This document shows positions 9,819 through 22,800 of a DNA stretch of 64,000 nt, one piece after another. Position numbers and translations under genes: made by a program. Within the stretch, counting starts at the first letter, position 1. Each line of letters opens with the position of its first letter. A model generated the notes under the pieces. That model was given only the letters and a program-made list of their open reading frames with translations. It was not told where the DNA came from and did not search any database. The stretch is taken from positions 4,236,001 through 4,300,000 of the forward strand of contig AP031357.1 of assembly GCA_037833965.1 (NCBI GenBank), in the 5' to 3' direction. This DNA comes from Marchantia polymorpha subsp. ruderalis (lineage: Eukaryota; Streptophyta; Marchantiopsida; Marchantiales; Marchantiaceae).

Positions 9819-12800
9819 TGTGGTAACACACTTTTTTGTTTTTTTTGCAGAATTTAAACAATTTTAGAAAACTAGTACCGAAGCAGTGTTTGTAGTTAGA
9901 AAAGGGTATGTTAAATAGAGTGGATTGAGGAGATCGTCACGAGGACACAAAGAATCGCAAAGTCGGATGTACCAGCGCCAAATGTCTTCGGCGCCTTCGG
10001 CAAAAGCTCCGTTTCTGAGGTGTCTCTACTCACGCGCTTCCAGCGTTTAAGGAAGCTACGCTTCCGGCGCAGACACCTCCGGAGGAGATTTTGCTAAAGC
10101 CGTCAGAAGAATGGCACGGACCTTTGAAGGCTTCCGACCATGAGTGCGCCTTCGGCGATGCGCCGCTAGCACGGAAAGGGAAACCTTCCTAACGATCGGA
10201 ATACACGGTAGTTCCAGTTGGTTGAAAATGCATTAGAAAGAGCTCGGGACGCTCGTCCTAACGAGCCCAAGAGCGTTGGAGATGGATCAGGGACGAAGAA
10301 GTTATGAGCGTCGGAAAACTCGTAGCCGGACATGCGCCGTTCGCGCTAGGGTTCACAGTCGCAAAGGACTCCCGTTCGCCTTCGGCGATGCGCCTTCGGC
10401 GGAATCACGCGCTCATGGAAGGAAATCAACTCAGAGTCGGAAGCGCCTTTGGCGGCTGCGCAACGGAAGGAAAGCGCCGGCCGGATGTACGCCTCCGACG
10501 TGGCGCTGATAGGCGGATGCGCTGGCATGATTTGCGCCAGCGGGATATGCGCCGTCAGTAATGGACGAGGCAGAACGGACAAAACAAGCGGTACGAATAC
10601 GCGCCGGCGTAATTCGCGCCGACTGGATGTGCGCCTCCAGCAAGGCGCCGACGGATAAGGAACACGCCAGCGGCGACACGCCTCCGGTGATGGACGGGTT
10701 AGGAAAAAACAACATAGCCGACGTATACACTGCGGCGAACTCGAGTCCGGAAGACGGTGGCGGCGGGAGAATTCAACATTCACGCATGCGAATGCGCGCA
10801 GTGCGGAGACGTGAATTCGAGCATGCAAGGGCGAACCGTTAGGCCGTATAGCTGGCTGCGTAAATTGTAGCCAGTAAGAACGTTGGACGATCTTGAATTC
10901 GGAGAAGAAAAGACTGCTCTCCAGTCTCATTCTATCATTCTTGATTCTGCAATTTCCAGCTTCCAAGATTACGCGCAAGGGCCGAGAGACCTGCGGTGAG
11001 AGGAGAGAGTGCGGAGGCGAGTTGCGCAAGGATCTTGACAGACCTTGGAGAGAATTGCGAGTAACGAACTTGAGCGTGAGAGAAGAGAGAGTGATAGCAG
11101 TCAGTGCTTGAGCAGCCGACTCGCAGTGGCGATTGTGAGAGAGCGAGCGGAAGGGAGAACGTTTGTGTGTGCAGGAAACGCAATGTCGAAGGTCCCCCAG
11201 CTGCGAGTGTCTCCACTCCGAGTGCCGCAGATCGGTCTACGCGCATTTCAAGATGTGCTGATAGGGCTGAAGCTCGATTTCCTCCTGTGGGGATGGAACT
11301 GGACATGTCCGGAGATGGTGCGCGAGTATCTGCAGGAGAGGCACAAGCCCTCACGCGGGTTCCGTCCACATCCAGAGAGGTGGGACATTTGTGACTGGGC
11401 GCAGGTGTTGGGCAGGTGTGCCGGCGAGGAAGGGTATCTCCTCTTCGAGGCCGACAGCGTGAAGGTGTCCCAGGAGGAAGAAATCTCCTACAATGAGCTT
11501 TTCAAAGTTGCCAGGCATCCCAAGAACGGTTTCCGGACACGGGATTACAAAGATCGATTGCGGAGAAATGTCGCGACTGCATTATTGCAGATATTGCAGC
11601 CGACCAAGACCGCTTACATGCATGGTTGGCAAGTAGGATTTGTGGAGCTAGTGTTGTCAGGAGCTCCAGTGCATTGGGCACGACTCCTGTGGAAAGTGAC
11701 GCGCCAACATGCGCAAGAAGAGAGAGGGGGAACCCTCAATCATCTTTTGCCTTACCTGATTGTGTTTTATCGGGCGATGGGATGTTTGACAAACTCAGAG
11801 CGGACACGGTTTCCGCTGTTGACCCGGAGCTATCCAAGTAGATACTCACGGGAGGCCGAAGTAGACACGGATCCGGACGAGGCACCTGCCAGTCCGCCTC
11901 CGGCTCCGCCCCCAGCAAGAGCAGCAGAAGAACGTCGAAGTGAGCGCGTTCCGCGAAAGCGGAAGTGGGATGAGAGACCTAAGGACAGGCAGCCGGAAGC
12001 GCCAGCTGCGCCGACTCGTAGTCGGCCAACCAACGAGCCTCACAGCCGACCAAAACAGAGGGCACGCAAAATGCCAACTAGTACTGAGGAGACCGGGCGT
12101 ACTCCGGTTCGGCGGAGTAACCTGCCCACGCAGGAGGATATAATCGCGCAGATTCTGGGGTAGTCGGCAAATATCTCTGCACAGAAGGCACCGATGCCTT
12201 CGGAAGAAGACGGACGGACTGACAGTCGGCCGACTACGAGTCGGGCGACTAAAGGTCGACAAACGGAAGAAAGGCCAACTGAGCGGCGCGTTGAACCGGA
12301 CAGCAGGCCGGAAGCAGAAGAGAGTTTGGCTGACGAGCCAACAACCCTCAGAGGGTCGTCTTCGGCGGAAGGCACTTCTGGGAAAACGCTGCCTGCAAGC
12401 AGGCCAAGTGGAGTGAAGACGCGCAGGGTGTATCCGACTGCCAGTCGGACAACTGCTAGTCGGCCGACTGCGAGTCGGTCAACAGAGAGTCGGCCAGATT
12501 CGCCGACTGCGAGACGGACAGGGCCGGCGACCAGTGTGCGGACGCCTTCGGCGGACGCACCTCCAGCGAAGACACCTTCCGCGCAGGTCGCGCCGGAAGG
12601 GCAGGCAGCAGAAGCGGGCGGTGCAAAGGTGACAAAAGTCACTACGGCGTCGACCCCTTCGGAGACCGAAGATCGAGCCGGAACAGGGGCTCAAGCAGTG
12701 GGATCCCCCACTGCCTTGGATATTTTAGCAGGTAGTGGAGCGGCAGTCGCGGCGGAAGCTGCAGCGCGCCACAGTTCCAGGGAGTCGCCAAGGGATTCGG

Positions 12801-14525
12801 TGGTGACTGAAATCCTCGAAACGGAGGATGAGACGAGCTCGGAAGAGCAGGAAGCGGACTCTGTGCAGAAAACGCCAACAGGGATGTTGTGCGAGCAGAT
12901 AGTCCCACTCCTGCGATATCTGGATCGCAAGACATCCAAGTACTCGGGTACCGGAAAACCGCAGTCTTATGTGGAGACTGTTAAGCGCAGGACGAGGAGC
13001 AAGGTGGCCACTTGGGCCTCTAGGTGCCAAGTATTGCAGGATAGGAACACTACCCTCCGACAACACCTGGCGGTCACACAGAAGCTATACCAAACCTTGC
13101 AGCAGCAGAGGGAGGATGCGGCGACGAAAAACCAGGCGGATGCCGAGCTAATACGTGCAAAGATCGAGTCGGAATTGCAGGAAGAGCGGAGACAAAACCG
13201 CATCTTAGCAGTAGAGCTTGCGCGCCAGACGCGCGCCTTAGAAGAAAGTCAAAGAACACGCAAGGAGGATGAGGAGTTGTTGCGCAACTTGCAATCCGAG
13301 TGCTCGGATTTGAGGGCGCAGCGCGCGGATGCGGAAATGCAGCTAGCAGAGGTGGAAGAATCCTTCTTGTCGGGTGCGCGCGACACTATGGCGCACTTGG
13401 AGTCGGAAGTGACTACAGCCCTCCGACGTTTGGGGTTGCGCAGCCGGTCGGAAGATTGGCCAGGTAGAGATAGAGAGCGAGGCAGTCCGGCGCGTAGGAG
13501 GCGCAGCACCGGATCTGCAGAGTGCAGTAGTGTAGTTTGGTTTCGTGCAGGTGTTGCGAGTAGTAGATAGGATAGCGTAGTGTTAGTTAGGACCTTTGAG
13601 GGTGTAAAGTAGATCAAGGCTTTTTGCCTTGGGACTCTTCCAGTTTCGGAAGTGCAGATCAGGAACTCACTTTCTTGGCGTGTTTGTGCATTTTGGTCCT
13701 GGCACCACGTAGAGAAGCTGCAGCATAGCGAAGTTACCGTATGTTGTAGTTGAAGGCCTTCGGCTGAATGTTCAGAGCTAGTACCCGGTTAGAGACTTGA
13801 GTAGTGCGGATCTGCACCTGCGGGTGATTTCTGATGCTCAGAGCCGGCTGCGAGTTAGATACTTGAACAGTTCCCCCTTACTCCTTCGAGTGACATATCC
13901 TGATTGTACTCCTACGGGAAGTTTCCCCTGAATGCCAAAGTGAAGTTTTATTACTTCGTGTAAGCCTTGGTTTGCAATTCAGGTTGTGTGTGTGTTACTG
14001 GATTGTGTCTTAGTTAAGTTCTCAGTCGGGCCTGTACTCCCTGCGTTTGGTGTGAGTCGAGGGTGACGTCCACGGCGTATGAAGAGGCTTCGTTCCGAAG
14101 TGAGAAGTCCAGTCCGGGTACACTACGCTAGTTCTTGGCGGAAGGGCAGTAAAAGCCGGAGTGGGAGTCACTACCTGCAGAACCTCTGAGTGAACTTTTG
14201 AGACACTTTCCCCCTGAATTTGAAGCGGAGGTCCTGACCGACCTCCGAGTTGTGCTTTTGCCAGTTTCAGGTGTGTGTGTGTGCGTGTTGAGTGACTACG
14301 CTGTACTGTGCATCCTCCGAGCATCCTCCGAGTCGAGATCCTCCTCCGAGTCGAGCCTCTGAGTCGAGCACTGCAGTATTTCTGGGAGTGACAGTCGCTT
14401 GAGAATTCAAACTCTACAAAAGTCTGTTAAACGTGACACTTTTTACTCTGTGTGTTGCCTCTGTCCCTGTGGGTTCGATCTTTTTACCACCATACTGCAG
14501 TTTTAGCCTTTGGTGGTTTATAACA
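9819..14525 (+). mobile_element. B-type LTR (4.7 kb) with internal stub
   Basis: It begins TGTGGTAACACAC and ends GGTTTATAACA, a mutated form of GGGTTATTACA. It contains a ~1.3-kb non-coding leader, the B-type ORF (11183-13570), a degenerate TATA (TGTAAAG near 13603), a tail with a short TG tract, and the end at 14525. The next 15 nt (14526-14540) match the spacer that precedes the PBS in complete elements. Host LTR #2 then resumes at 14541. This is therefore the 5' LTR of an element whose internal region and 3' LTR are gone. Confidence 0.85.
11183..13570 (+). pseudogene. B-type LTR-encoded coiled-coil protein (broken)
   Basis: The start is placed at ATG 11183 (MSKVPQLRVS...), the Met shared by B copies and aligned with an internal Met of the A protein. 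The domain order is: an N-terminal conserved domain (WGWNWTCPEMV, LGRCAG, RTRDYKDRLRR, GGTLNHLLPYLI); a basic Ser/Arg/Pro/Thr linker built on AGTCGGCCGACTG-like units; CEQIVPLLRYLDRK; the coiled coil; the SAECSSVVWFRAGV tail. A TAG at 12161 interrupts the frame. An in-frame deletion of about 65 codons near 13360 removes part of the coiled coil present in other B copies. Function unknown. Confidence 0.8.
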
Positions 14526-14540
14526 TAAGGAGCCGACAAC

Positions 14541-15546
14541 ACCCAGGCCAGTCGCCGACGCAATCAATGGCGACCGAAATCCTCTATTCGGAGGATGACG
14601 AGGAAGGAGGGTCCACGGAATCAGTGTCGGGATCGGGATCCACCGAGGAGGAGGAGGAGAAATTAGTTGGTGCGCCGGCGGTGGCAATCTGTGAGCAGGT
14701 AGTACCTCTGCTGAGGTACTTGAATCGCAAGATGGAGAAATACGCGGATCCTCGCCAGCCTGGGTCCTACGAGTTAGTGCGCAGGCGAACTCGCACTAAA
14801 GTCCACACCAGCAAGTTGCTAGCTCGGGGGACCGGGAACTTAAGGATCTGCAAGAGAAGCATGAATGCTTGTGGGGTTAGTACAACCTCAATCAGAAATA
14901 TTACAAACACTTCGACAAGGTGAAGGATGGGCGACTGGAAGAGCTCACCAAGGAGCACGTGAAGCTCACAGAAGCACTGATTTCTGAGCAGACTCAGAAT
15001 CGGATTCTGTGAGAGGAGCTCGTGCGACAGACGCGGTTGTTAGAGCAGTGTCAGCTCGCACGACAGGCGGATGAGGAATTAATCCGCAGGCTGCAATCCG
15101 AGTGTGGAGAATTGAGAGCACAACGTGCGGAGGCCGAATCGCAGTTGGTAGTAATTGAAGACGATCGCCGACGGGAGTCAGATCGCACGAAGGAAGAGAT
15201 GGCAAGGCGAGTCACCCACTGCCTCAGGGGCTACGCCCACTGGGAAGTGGCGGCGCAGGAGAAACTCACACTGCGTGAGTTAGAGCTTCGTGCAGCCGGG
15301 TTGGTGACAGGTGACAGTCGGAGTCGGCCGAGAGTGGCGAAGAAGCTGGATTCTTTTCTGTCGAAGGCGCGAGACACCATGACCACTCTTGAGACGGAGG
15401 TTTCCGCGGTGTTGCGGCGTTTGGGACTGCGCAGTCGAGTTGAAGACTGGCAGGGTAGAGAGTTAGTGCGCGGCAGTCCGTCGCGCAGGAGGCGAAGCAC
15501 AGGTTCTGCAGAGTGTAGTGTAGCGTGGTTCCGTGCAGGCGCATAG
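14541..15546 (+). pseudogene. C-terminal part of LTR #2 ORF
   Basis: This continues the ORF of LTR #2 after the B insertion: PTQSMATEIL, an acidic patch, the LLRYLNRKMEKYADP block, then the coiled coil ending GSAECSVAWFRAGA. A frameshift near 14770-14830 and a TGA near 15010 break it. It is otherwise close to the intact A copy at 19825. The TATA box follows 37 bp after the stop. Confidence 0.75.
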
Positions 15547-16148
15547 CATAGTGCAGTGTAGTGCTAGTTAGGCCTTAGAAGGTATAAAGTAGTTCAAGGC
15601 GTCTTGCCTTGGGATTTTTCCAGTTTCGGAAGTGCAGATCAAGAACTCATTTTCTCTGCGTGTTTGTGTCCTTAGTTCTGTCACCACGCACGAGGAGCTA
15701 CACCTTAGCAATCCGCATTGTGTAGCTGAAGGCCTTCGGCCGAATGTTCAGAGCTAGTACATTGGTTAGAGACTTGAGTAGTTCGGATCTACACCTGCGG
15801 GTGATTGCCGATGCTCAGAGCCAATGACGAGTTAGATACTTGAACAGTTTCCCCCTTACACCTTTGAGTGATTGTTTCTGATTGTACTCCTTCGGGATTT
15901 TTCCCCTAAATGCCAAAGTGAAGTTTTGCTACTTCGTGTAAGCCTTGGTTGTAAATTCAGGTTACGTTGCAGCAGGTGCCTTCAGGGTAACCCCTGTAGT
16001 ATTTCTGGGAATGACAAGTGCCTAAGAATTCAAACTCTTCAATAGACTATTATGGTGTGTTACTGGAACGTTTCTCAGTGAGTCCTTCCGTGCGGAGCTG
16101 TGTTCTCTGCGCGTTTTGTGAGTTGAGAGTGTTGTTCACCGCGTATGA

Positions 16149-16170
16149 AAAAGAAGTTGTCGGCTTCTTA
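16149..16170 (-). other. 22-nt LTR-PBS spacer stub of LTR #3
   Basis: Immediately outside the 3' end of minus LTR #3 lie 22 nt equivalent to the spacer found between LTR and PBS at 47359-47380 and 59353-59374. The stub stops exactly where the PBS (TGGCGCC...) would begin, and LTR #2 sequence resumes. It shows that LTR #3 was the 5' LTR of a fuller element, later truncated at the PBS boundary. Confidence 0.75.
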
Positions 16171-17182
16171 TGTAATAACCCACTAAAGGCTAAAACTGCA
16201 ATATAGTGGTAGAAAGGTCGAACCCACAGGGACAGAGGAACACACAGGGTACAAAGTGTCACGTTTTAACAGACTATTGAGGAGTTTGAATTCTCAGGCA
16301 ACTGTCACTCCCAGAAATACTGCAAGTGTCCACTCGGAGCGCACTCGGAGGTCGCACAGTGCAGCGTAACACACACACACACACACACACCTGAAACTAC
16401 AGAAACACAACCCAGAGATCCGTTAGGACCTCTACTCAAGATTTCAGGGGGGGAAAGTCTCTCGCGAGCACACTCGGCGAAGCTGCGGGTAGTGACTTCC
16501 AACTCCGGCTTTTACAACACTTCCACTAGCTTGCTGCTAGTGTAGGAAACCCGGTTTGGACTGCCTACTTCGGATCGAAGTCACTCATACGCGGTGAACA
16601 ACACTCTCAACTCACAAAACGCGTAGAGACACAGGTCCGCACTGAAGGACTCACTGAGAAACATTCCAGTAACACAACAACAGTCTATTGAAGAGTTTGA
16701 ATTCTCAGGCACTTGTCATTCCCAGAAATACTACAGGGGTTACCCTCAAAGCACCTGCTGCAGCGTAACCTGAATTTACAACCAAGGCTTACACGAGGTA
16801 GCAAAACTTCACTTTGGCATTCAGGGGAAAAATCCCAAAGGAGTACAATCAGAAAGAAACACTCGAGGGTGTAGGGGCGAAACTGTTCAAGTATCTAACT
16901 AGTCACTGGCTCTGAGCATCGGCAGTCACCCGCAGGTGCAGATCCGAACTACTCAAGTCTCTAACCAATGTACTAGCTCTGAACATTCGGCCGAAGGCCT
17001 TCAGCTACAAAATGCGGAACGCTAAGTTGTAACTCCTTGTGCGTGGTGACAGAACTCAAGGACACAAACACGCAAAGGAAATGGGTTTCTGATCTGCACT
17101 TCTGATGGGAAAGAACCCCAGGCAAAACGCCTAGAACTATTTTATACCTTCTAAGTCCTACCTAGCACTACACTGCACTACG

Positions 17183-18577
17183 CTACACGCCTGCACGGAA
17201 CCACGCTACACTACACTCCGCGGAACCTGTACTACGTCTCCTGCGCGGCCGACTGCCGCGCACTAACTCCCTACCCTGCCAATCTTCCGCTCGACTGCGC
17301 AGTCCCAAACGCTGCAACGCCGCGGTCACCTCCACTTCGAGGGCGGACATGGTATCCTGTGCCTTCGACAGAAAGGCATCGAGCTTCTTTGCTACCTTCC
17401 GCCGACTCCTACTGTCGCCTGACAACAACCCGGCTGCGCGCAATTCAAACTCACGCAGTGTGAGTTTCTCCTGCGCCTTCACTTCCCAGTGGGCGTAGCC
17501 CTTGAGACAGTGGGCGACACGCCTCGCCGTCTCCACCTTCGTGCGATCCGCCTCCTTCCTGCGATCCTCTTCAATTATCACTAATTGCGATTCGGCTTCA
17601 GCACGTTGCGCTCTCAATTCGCCACACTCTGACTGTAACCTGCGGATTAACTCTTCATCCGCCTGCCGTGCGAGCTGACATTGTTCCAACAACCGCGTCT
17701 GTCGCACGAGCTCCTCTGACAAAATCCGATTCTGGGCCTGCTCAGAAATGAGTGCTTCCTTGACCTTCACTTGCTCCTTGGTGAGCTCGTCTAGTTTCTC
17801 ATCCTTCATCTTCTCGGAGTGCTTGTAGAATTTCTGATTAAGCTTATACTGACCCCACAAGCATGCATGCTTCTCCTTCAATTCCCTCAACTCCTGGTCC
17901 ACTCTAGCTAACAGCTTGCTGGTGTGGACTTTAGTGCGAGTCCGCCTGCGCACTAACTCGATGTAAGATCCCGGCTGGAGTGGGTCGGCGTATTTATCGA
18001 CCTTGCGATCCAAGTACCTCAGCAACGGAATCACCTGCTCAGAGAGCGCCGCCGCCGGCGCTCCAACAATTTCCTCGTCCTCCTCCTTGGTGTCTTCTGC
18101 TCCTGACATTTCTTCCGTGGAGCCTCCGTCGTCATCATCCGAGTGGAGAATTTCAGTCGCCATTGATTGCGTCGGCGACTGCCCTGAGTGGGGCTGCACG
18201 TCATTAACGTGTGCTGCCTGCGAAGGCACGGCTGCAGCCTCGCTGCTCGTCGCCAAAATGTCTAAGGCGGAAGGCGAATGTACCCGTGCGGCATCCCCGT
18301 CGTTCGCTTGTTGGTTGTCTACCGCGTCCTCTCTGCCGCCGTCGCCCGCTGCCGAAGGCGATCGAGCGGAGGGTGGCTGCGCGGGGTTTGATTGCGCATC
18401 GCGCATCGAAATTTCATCCCGCGGACAGTCACTCCGCTCCACCGTCTGTTGCTGCTCCCTTGATCGGTCCGTGGGGGCTGTGCCCGGCCCGTGCGCAAGC
18501 GCAATTGCCGGCGCCTTGTCCGCCGCAGGCGTAGCGCCGCGGACATCCATCGCCGAAGGCGACATGGCCGGGGGCCG
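17183..18577 (-). pseudogene. LTR #3 ORF, C-terminal half
   Basis: On the minus strand from 18577 down: the end of the Pro/Ala-rich linker (RPPAMSPSAMDVRG), an acidic patch, the EQVIPLLRYLDRK block, a long coiled coil and the SAECSVAWFRAGV tail, all open to the stop at 17183. It is nearly identical to LTR #4, suggesting that #3 and #4 are recent relatives. It is separated from its own N-terminal half (23963-25723) only by LTR #4. Confidence 0.8.
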
Positions 18578-19824
18578 TGTGGTACCCCACTTTTGGCAAT
18601 TTTGAGGAAATTAAAACATTTTTGGAAAACTGTACCCTGGCAGCATTGTAAATAGCCTTCGGTACATCAAAACAGAGTGAATCCGGAAGATCGCGGGGAT
18701 TCTCGAGGGATCTTGTAGAATCTGGGATTTGGGGTGCAGCAGTAAGGAGAGGCACCACCCTCCCTGCGAGCTCTGCAGTTAGGATCTCTACGGCGCAAGG
18801 CGCAAAACCCGCCTTCGGAGGTTGCGTCCGCGGCTGTAGGGAAACCCTCCATAGTTAGGTCAACCCTCGGGCGCCTTGACCAAGTTGGGATCCCGTTGGA
18901 AAGAGCTCAACGCACTGATTCCAACGAGCCCAAGAACGCTTGGAACGGATGAGGACTTAGGGAGTTATCGCTATTGGAAGAAACGGAGGCGGTCGCCTAC
19001 GGCGGAAGGAGTTCGCCACCGGCGCGAATTCCGCCTACGCGGAAGGGGGAATCAAGTTTTGTCCTATGCGCGGACGAAGGCGTTCGCCTGTGCACAGGCG
19101 AAGTAGGGTTAGGGAAGGCGCGAAGTCCGCCTACGCACAGGCGTTCGCCTGTGCACGGGCACTTCGGCGTCGGCGGAAAATCCGCCTTGGGCCCTAGAAA
19201 TGCGCCTTGTGAGGTAGAAAGTGTACGGCGCCTTCCGCGCCAGCGCAGCGCCGCGTACGACGGAAGAGCCGCCAGAGTAATCAAATCGGTACGGACCATG
19301 CGGACGGCACGGGTGGATGCGCTCTTGGACGGACGGAGTTGCGGCGGCGGAAGCGCCGACGGAGAGACAAGGAACGGACAGACTGGACGGAGACGGCTGA
19401 CCACGGTCAACGCCTTCCGCGCCAGCGCAGCGCCGCGGACGGAATGCGCCTGCGCACAGGCGAACGCCTGTGCACAGGAGGATGTTCAAGTTCCGCGCCG
19501 GCGGAGAATCCGCCGAGGCTCCTGCCTGCGCACAGGCAGGAGTTGAATTTTTGTCCGACATGCGGACACACGCGTCAAGGCAGAGGGGGATTGGCCGAGG
19601 GGCGGTACGAACAAGTGTACCGCGCAAGGCGGAAAACTCGCCTTCGGCGCTACGCCCCCATGTCCGCAGGGTAATACGCTCGCGGAGTTCAAATCCGCCA
19701 ATTCGAGCGTGAGAGTTTAATCGACGACGGCGGAGCGTGAAGCCGCGCGTGAGAGCGAAGACCGTTCCAGCGTACAGCCGGCGCGGCCATCAAGTGAGAC
19801 GTTCTTCACGACCAAGAGCCGACC

Positions 19825-22800
19825 ATGACCTTCGACCGGGCGGCGGAGAACGTCCCATTCTTGAATTCGCGATTCCAATCTCTTGTGCGCGCTGCGCGCA
19901 TCCATCTGCTGGCTGCGGAACACTCTCGACGTCGTCGCACAAGAGATTTCTTGTTGATTGAGGGAGAAGTGAGTGCGCGTGATTTGGAATTGAGGGCGAT
20001 TAGAGTTTGCCGAGAGAGAAAGAAACCCGGGCGGTGCGGAAGTAGAATGAGCGGGCGAGCGAACCCCAGGAACGCAATGACGAGACCGAGCAGATTGCGG
20101 ATGGTGCCACTTCGCCTACCGCAGAACGGGCTGCGCGCTTTTGAGGAGCGCTTAATAGCAAGAAAGCTCGATTTCTTGCTATGGGGATGGAATTACATCT
20201 GTGCGAATATGGTGCGCGAGTGGCTAGAGCCACAGGGACCACCCTCGCGCGGATTGCGTCCGCATGTTGACCGGTGGACAGTCCAAGATTGGGCGCAGGC
20301 GTTGGGAAGATGTGCTGGCATGCCTGGGCATCTCCTTTTCGACAGTGAGAGCATCAAGGTGACCAAGCAAGAAGAGGCGCAATTTGTGGAGCTGTTCAAA
20401 ACCGGGAGGTCTACCAAGAATGGGTACAGGACCCGTGATTACAAGGATCGATTTCGCCGGACTTTGTCCGCGGCGCTGATGCAATTACTGCAGCCGCACC
20501 GCGCCTGCTACATCACATTGTGGCAGGTCTCTTTTGTGGAGTGCGTCACCGAGGGAACTCCAATTCACTGGGCGAGCATCCTGCACAGGGTGATGCGACA
20601 GCACGCGTTTGAGGAAAAGGGGGGAACTCTAAACCATCTTTCTCCTTTCCTCATCAATTTTTATCGACAGCGAAATTGTTTGACAGCGGCGGAGCTTGAA
20701 CATTTTCCGCCATTGTGCATCGACCATCCCGGGAAGTATGTGCGGGAGAACAAGGTCGACACTGATGCAGAGGAGTCACCGACTTCTACCCCATCAAGAC
20801 GGAGGGACGAAGGGAGACACACTCCTGCAGCGCGAGTGCCGCGGAAGCGGCGATGGAGGGAAGAGTCTGAAGAGGAGCAGCATCAAGAACCCTCTGCTCC
20901 CATTCGACCGCGGCCGCTGTGCGAGCCATACAGCCGGCCGAAGCAGAAGGCACGCAGACTGGTGTTACCAGCTGACAGTGCGGACACGGCGACAATTGCG
21001 ACGGAGCAAGGAAGTGCGTCGCCAGAGAGGCATGAGGAAGCGCGGACGACCGCAGGAGCGACGGGCCACGCTGCAACCTCGACGGGAGAAAGGCCGCCTA
21101 CGGGCCAAGGGCCTCCGGAGTTACCACATGCGATGCGGACAGATGTTCCGTTTGCGCATAGACGAGCCTCCGCGGATGGACGAGCCTCCGCGGACCGGCG
21201 AACACAAGTGGACGTGGATCTACGCTTACGCGTGGGAAGGAGCAGTCCGCCTGTGCACAGGTCGCCTGTGCACAGGACACCTCCACAAGTGCCGCCTGTG
21301 CACAGGCAAGAATCACCCCCGTTCCAACGGAGGAAGGGGAAGGAGCCGGCGGAAGAACCGCCTACGAGACACCGGCCCTCGGGGCCAGACCCTTCGGCGC
21401 ACCACGCGCCGCAATTTGCGCCTTCGGCGCCAGGGCCTTCGAGCCGAGGAGATACGAGCAGAGAGCGTGCGGAGGCCGCACCATCGGCGGGAAGTCCGCC
21501 GATAGATGCGCCTTCGGCGGTAGGGCCTATAGGCCAAGGAACATCGGGCGTGCGGCCCCCGGCCATGTCGCCTTCGGCGATAGATGTCCGCGGCGCTACG
21601 CCTGCGGCGGACAAGGCGCCGGCAAATGCGCCTGCGCACGGGCCGGGCACAGCCCCCACGGACCGATCAAGGGAGCCGCAGACGATGGAGCGGAGTGACT
21701 GTCCGCGGGATGAATTCTCGATACGCGATGCGCAATCCAACCCCGCGCAGCCACCCTCCGCTCAATCGCCTTCGGCGACGGACGTCGGCGGCAGAGAGGA
21801 TGCGGTAAACAATCAACAAGCGAGAGACGGGGATGCCGCACGGGTACATTCGCCTTCCGCCTTAGACATTTTGGCGACGAGCAGCGAGGCTGCAGCCGTG
21901 CCTTCGCAGGCAGCACACGTCGACGACGTGCAGCTCCACTCGGGGCAGTCGCCGACGCAATCAATGGCGACTGAAATTCTCCACTCGGATAATGACGACG
22001 GAGGCTCCACCGAAGAAATGTTAGGAGCAGAAGACACCGAGGAGGAGGAGGAGGAAATTGTTGGAGCGCCGGCGGCGGCGCTCTCTGAGCAGGTGATTCC
22101 GTTGCTGCGGTACTTGGATCGCAAGGTCGATAAATACGCCGACCCACTCCAGCCGGGATCTTACATCGAGTTAGTGCGCAGGCGGACTCGCACTAAAGTC
22201 CACACCAGCAAGCTATTAGCTAGAGTGGACCAGGAGTTGAGGGACTTGAAGGAGAAGCATGCGTGCTTGTGGGGTCAGTACAAGCTTAATCAGAAATTCT
22301 ACAAGCACACCGAGAAGATGAAGGATGAAAAACTGGGCGAGCTCACCAAGGAGCAGGTGAAGGTCAAGGAAGCACTCATTTCTGAGCAGGCCCAGAATCG
22401 GATTTTGTCAGAGGAACTCGTGCGACAGACGCGGTTGTTGGAACAATGTCAGCTCGCACGGCAGGCGGATGAAGAGTTAATCCGCAGGTTACAGTCAGAG
22501 TGTGGCGAATTGAGAGCGCAACGTGCTGAAGCCGAATCGCAATTAGTGATAATTGAAGAGGATCGTAGGAAGGAGGCGGATCGCGCGAAGGTGGAGACGG
22601 CGAGGCGAGTCGCCCACTGTCTCAAGGGCTACGCCCACTGGGAAGTGAAGGCGCAGGAGAAACTCACACTGCGTGAGTTTGAATTGCGCGCAGCCGGGTT
22701 GTTGTCAGGCGACAGTAGGAGTCGGCGGAAGGTAGCGAAGAAGCTCGATGCCTTTCTGTCGAAGGCACAGGATACCATGTCCGCCCTCGAAGGGGAGGTG

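Noticed and set aside
10346..11029. 227-codon minus-strand frame in the B leader
   Set aside because: Low-complexity, antisense to the leader, variable in other B copies; treated as a composition artefact.
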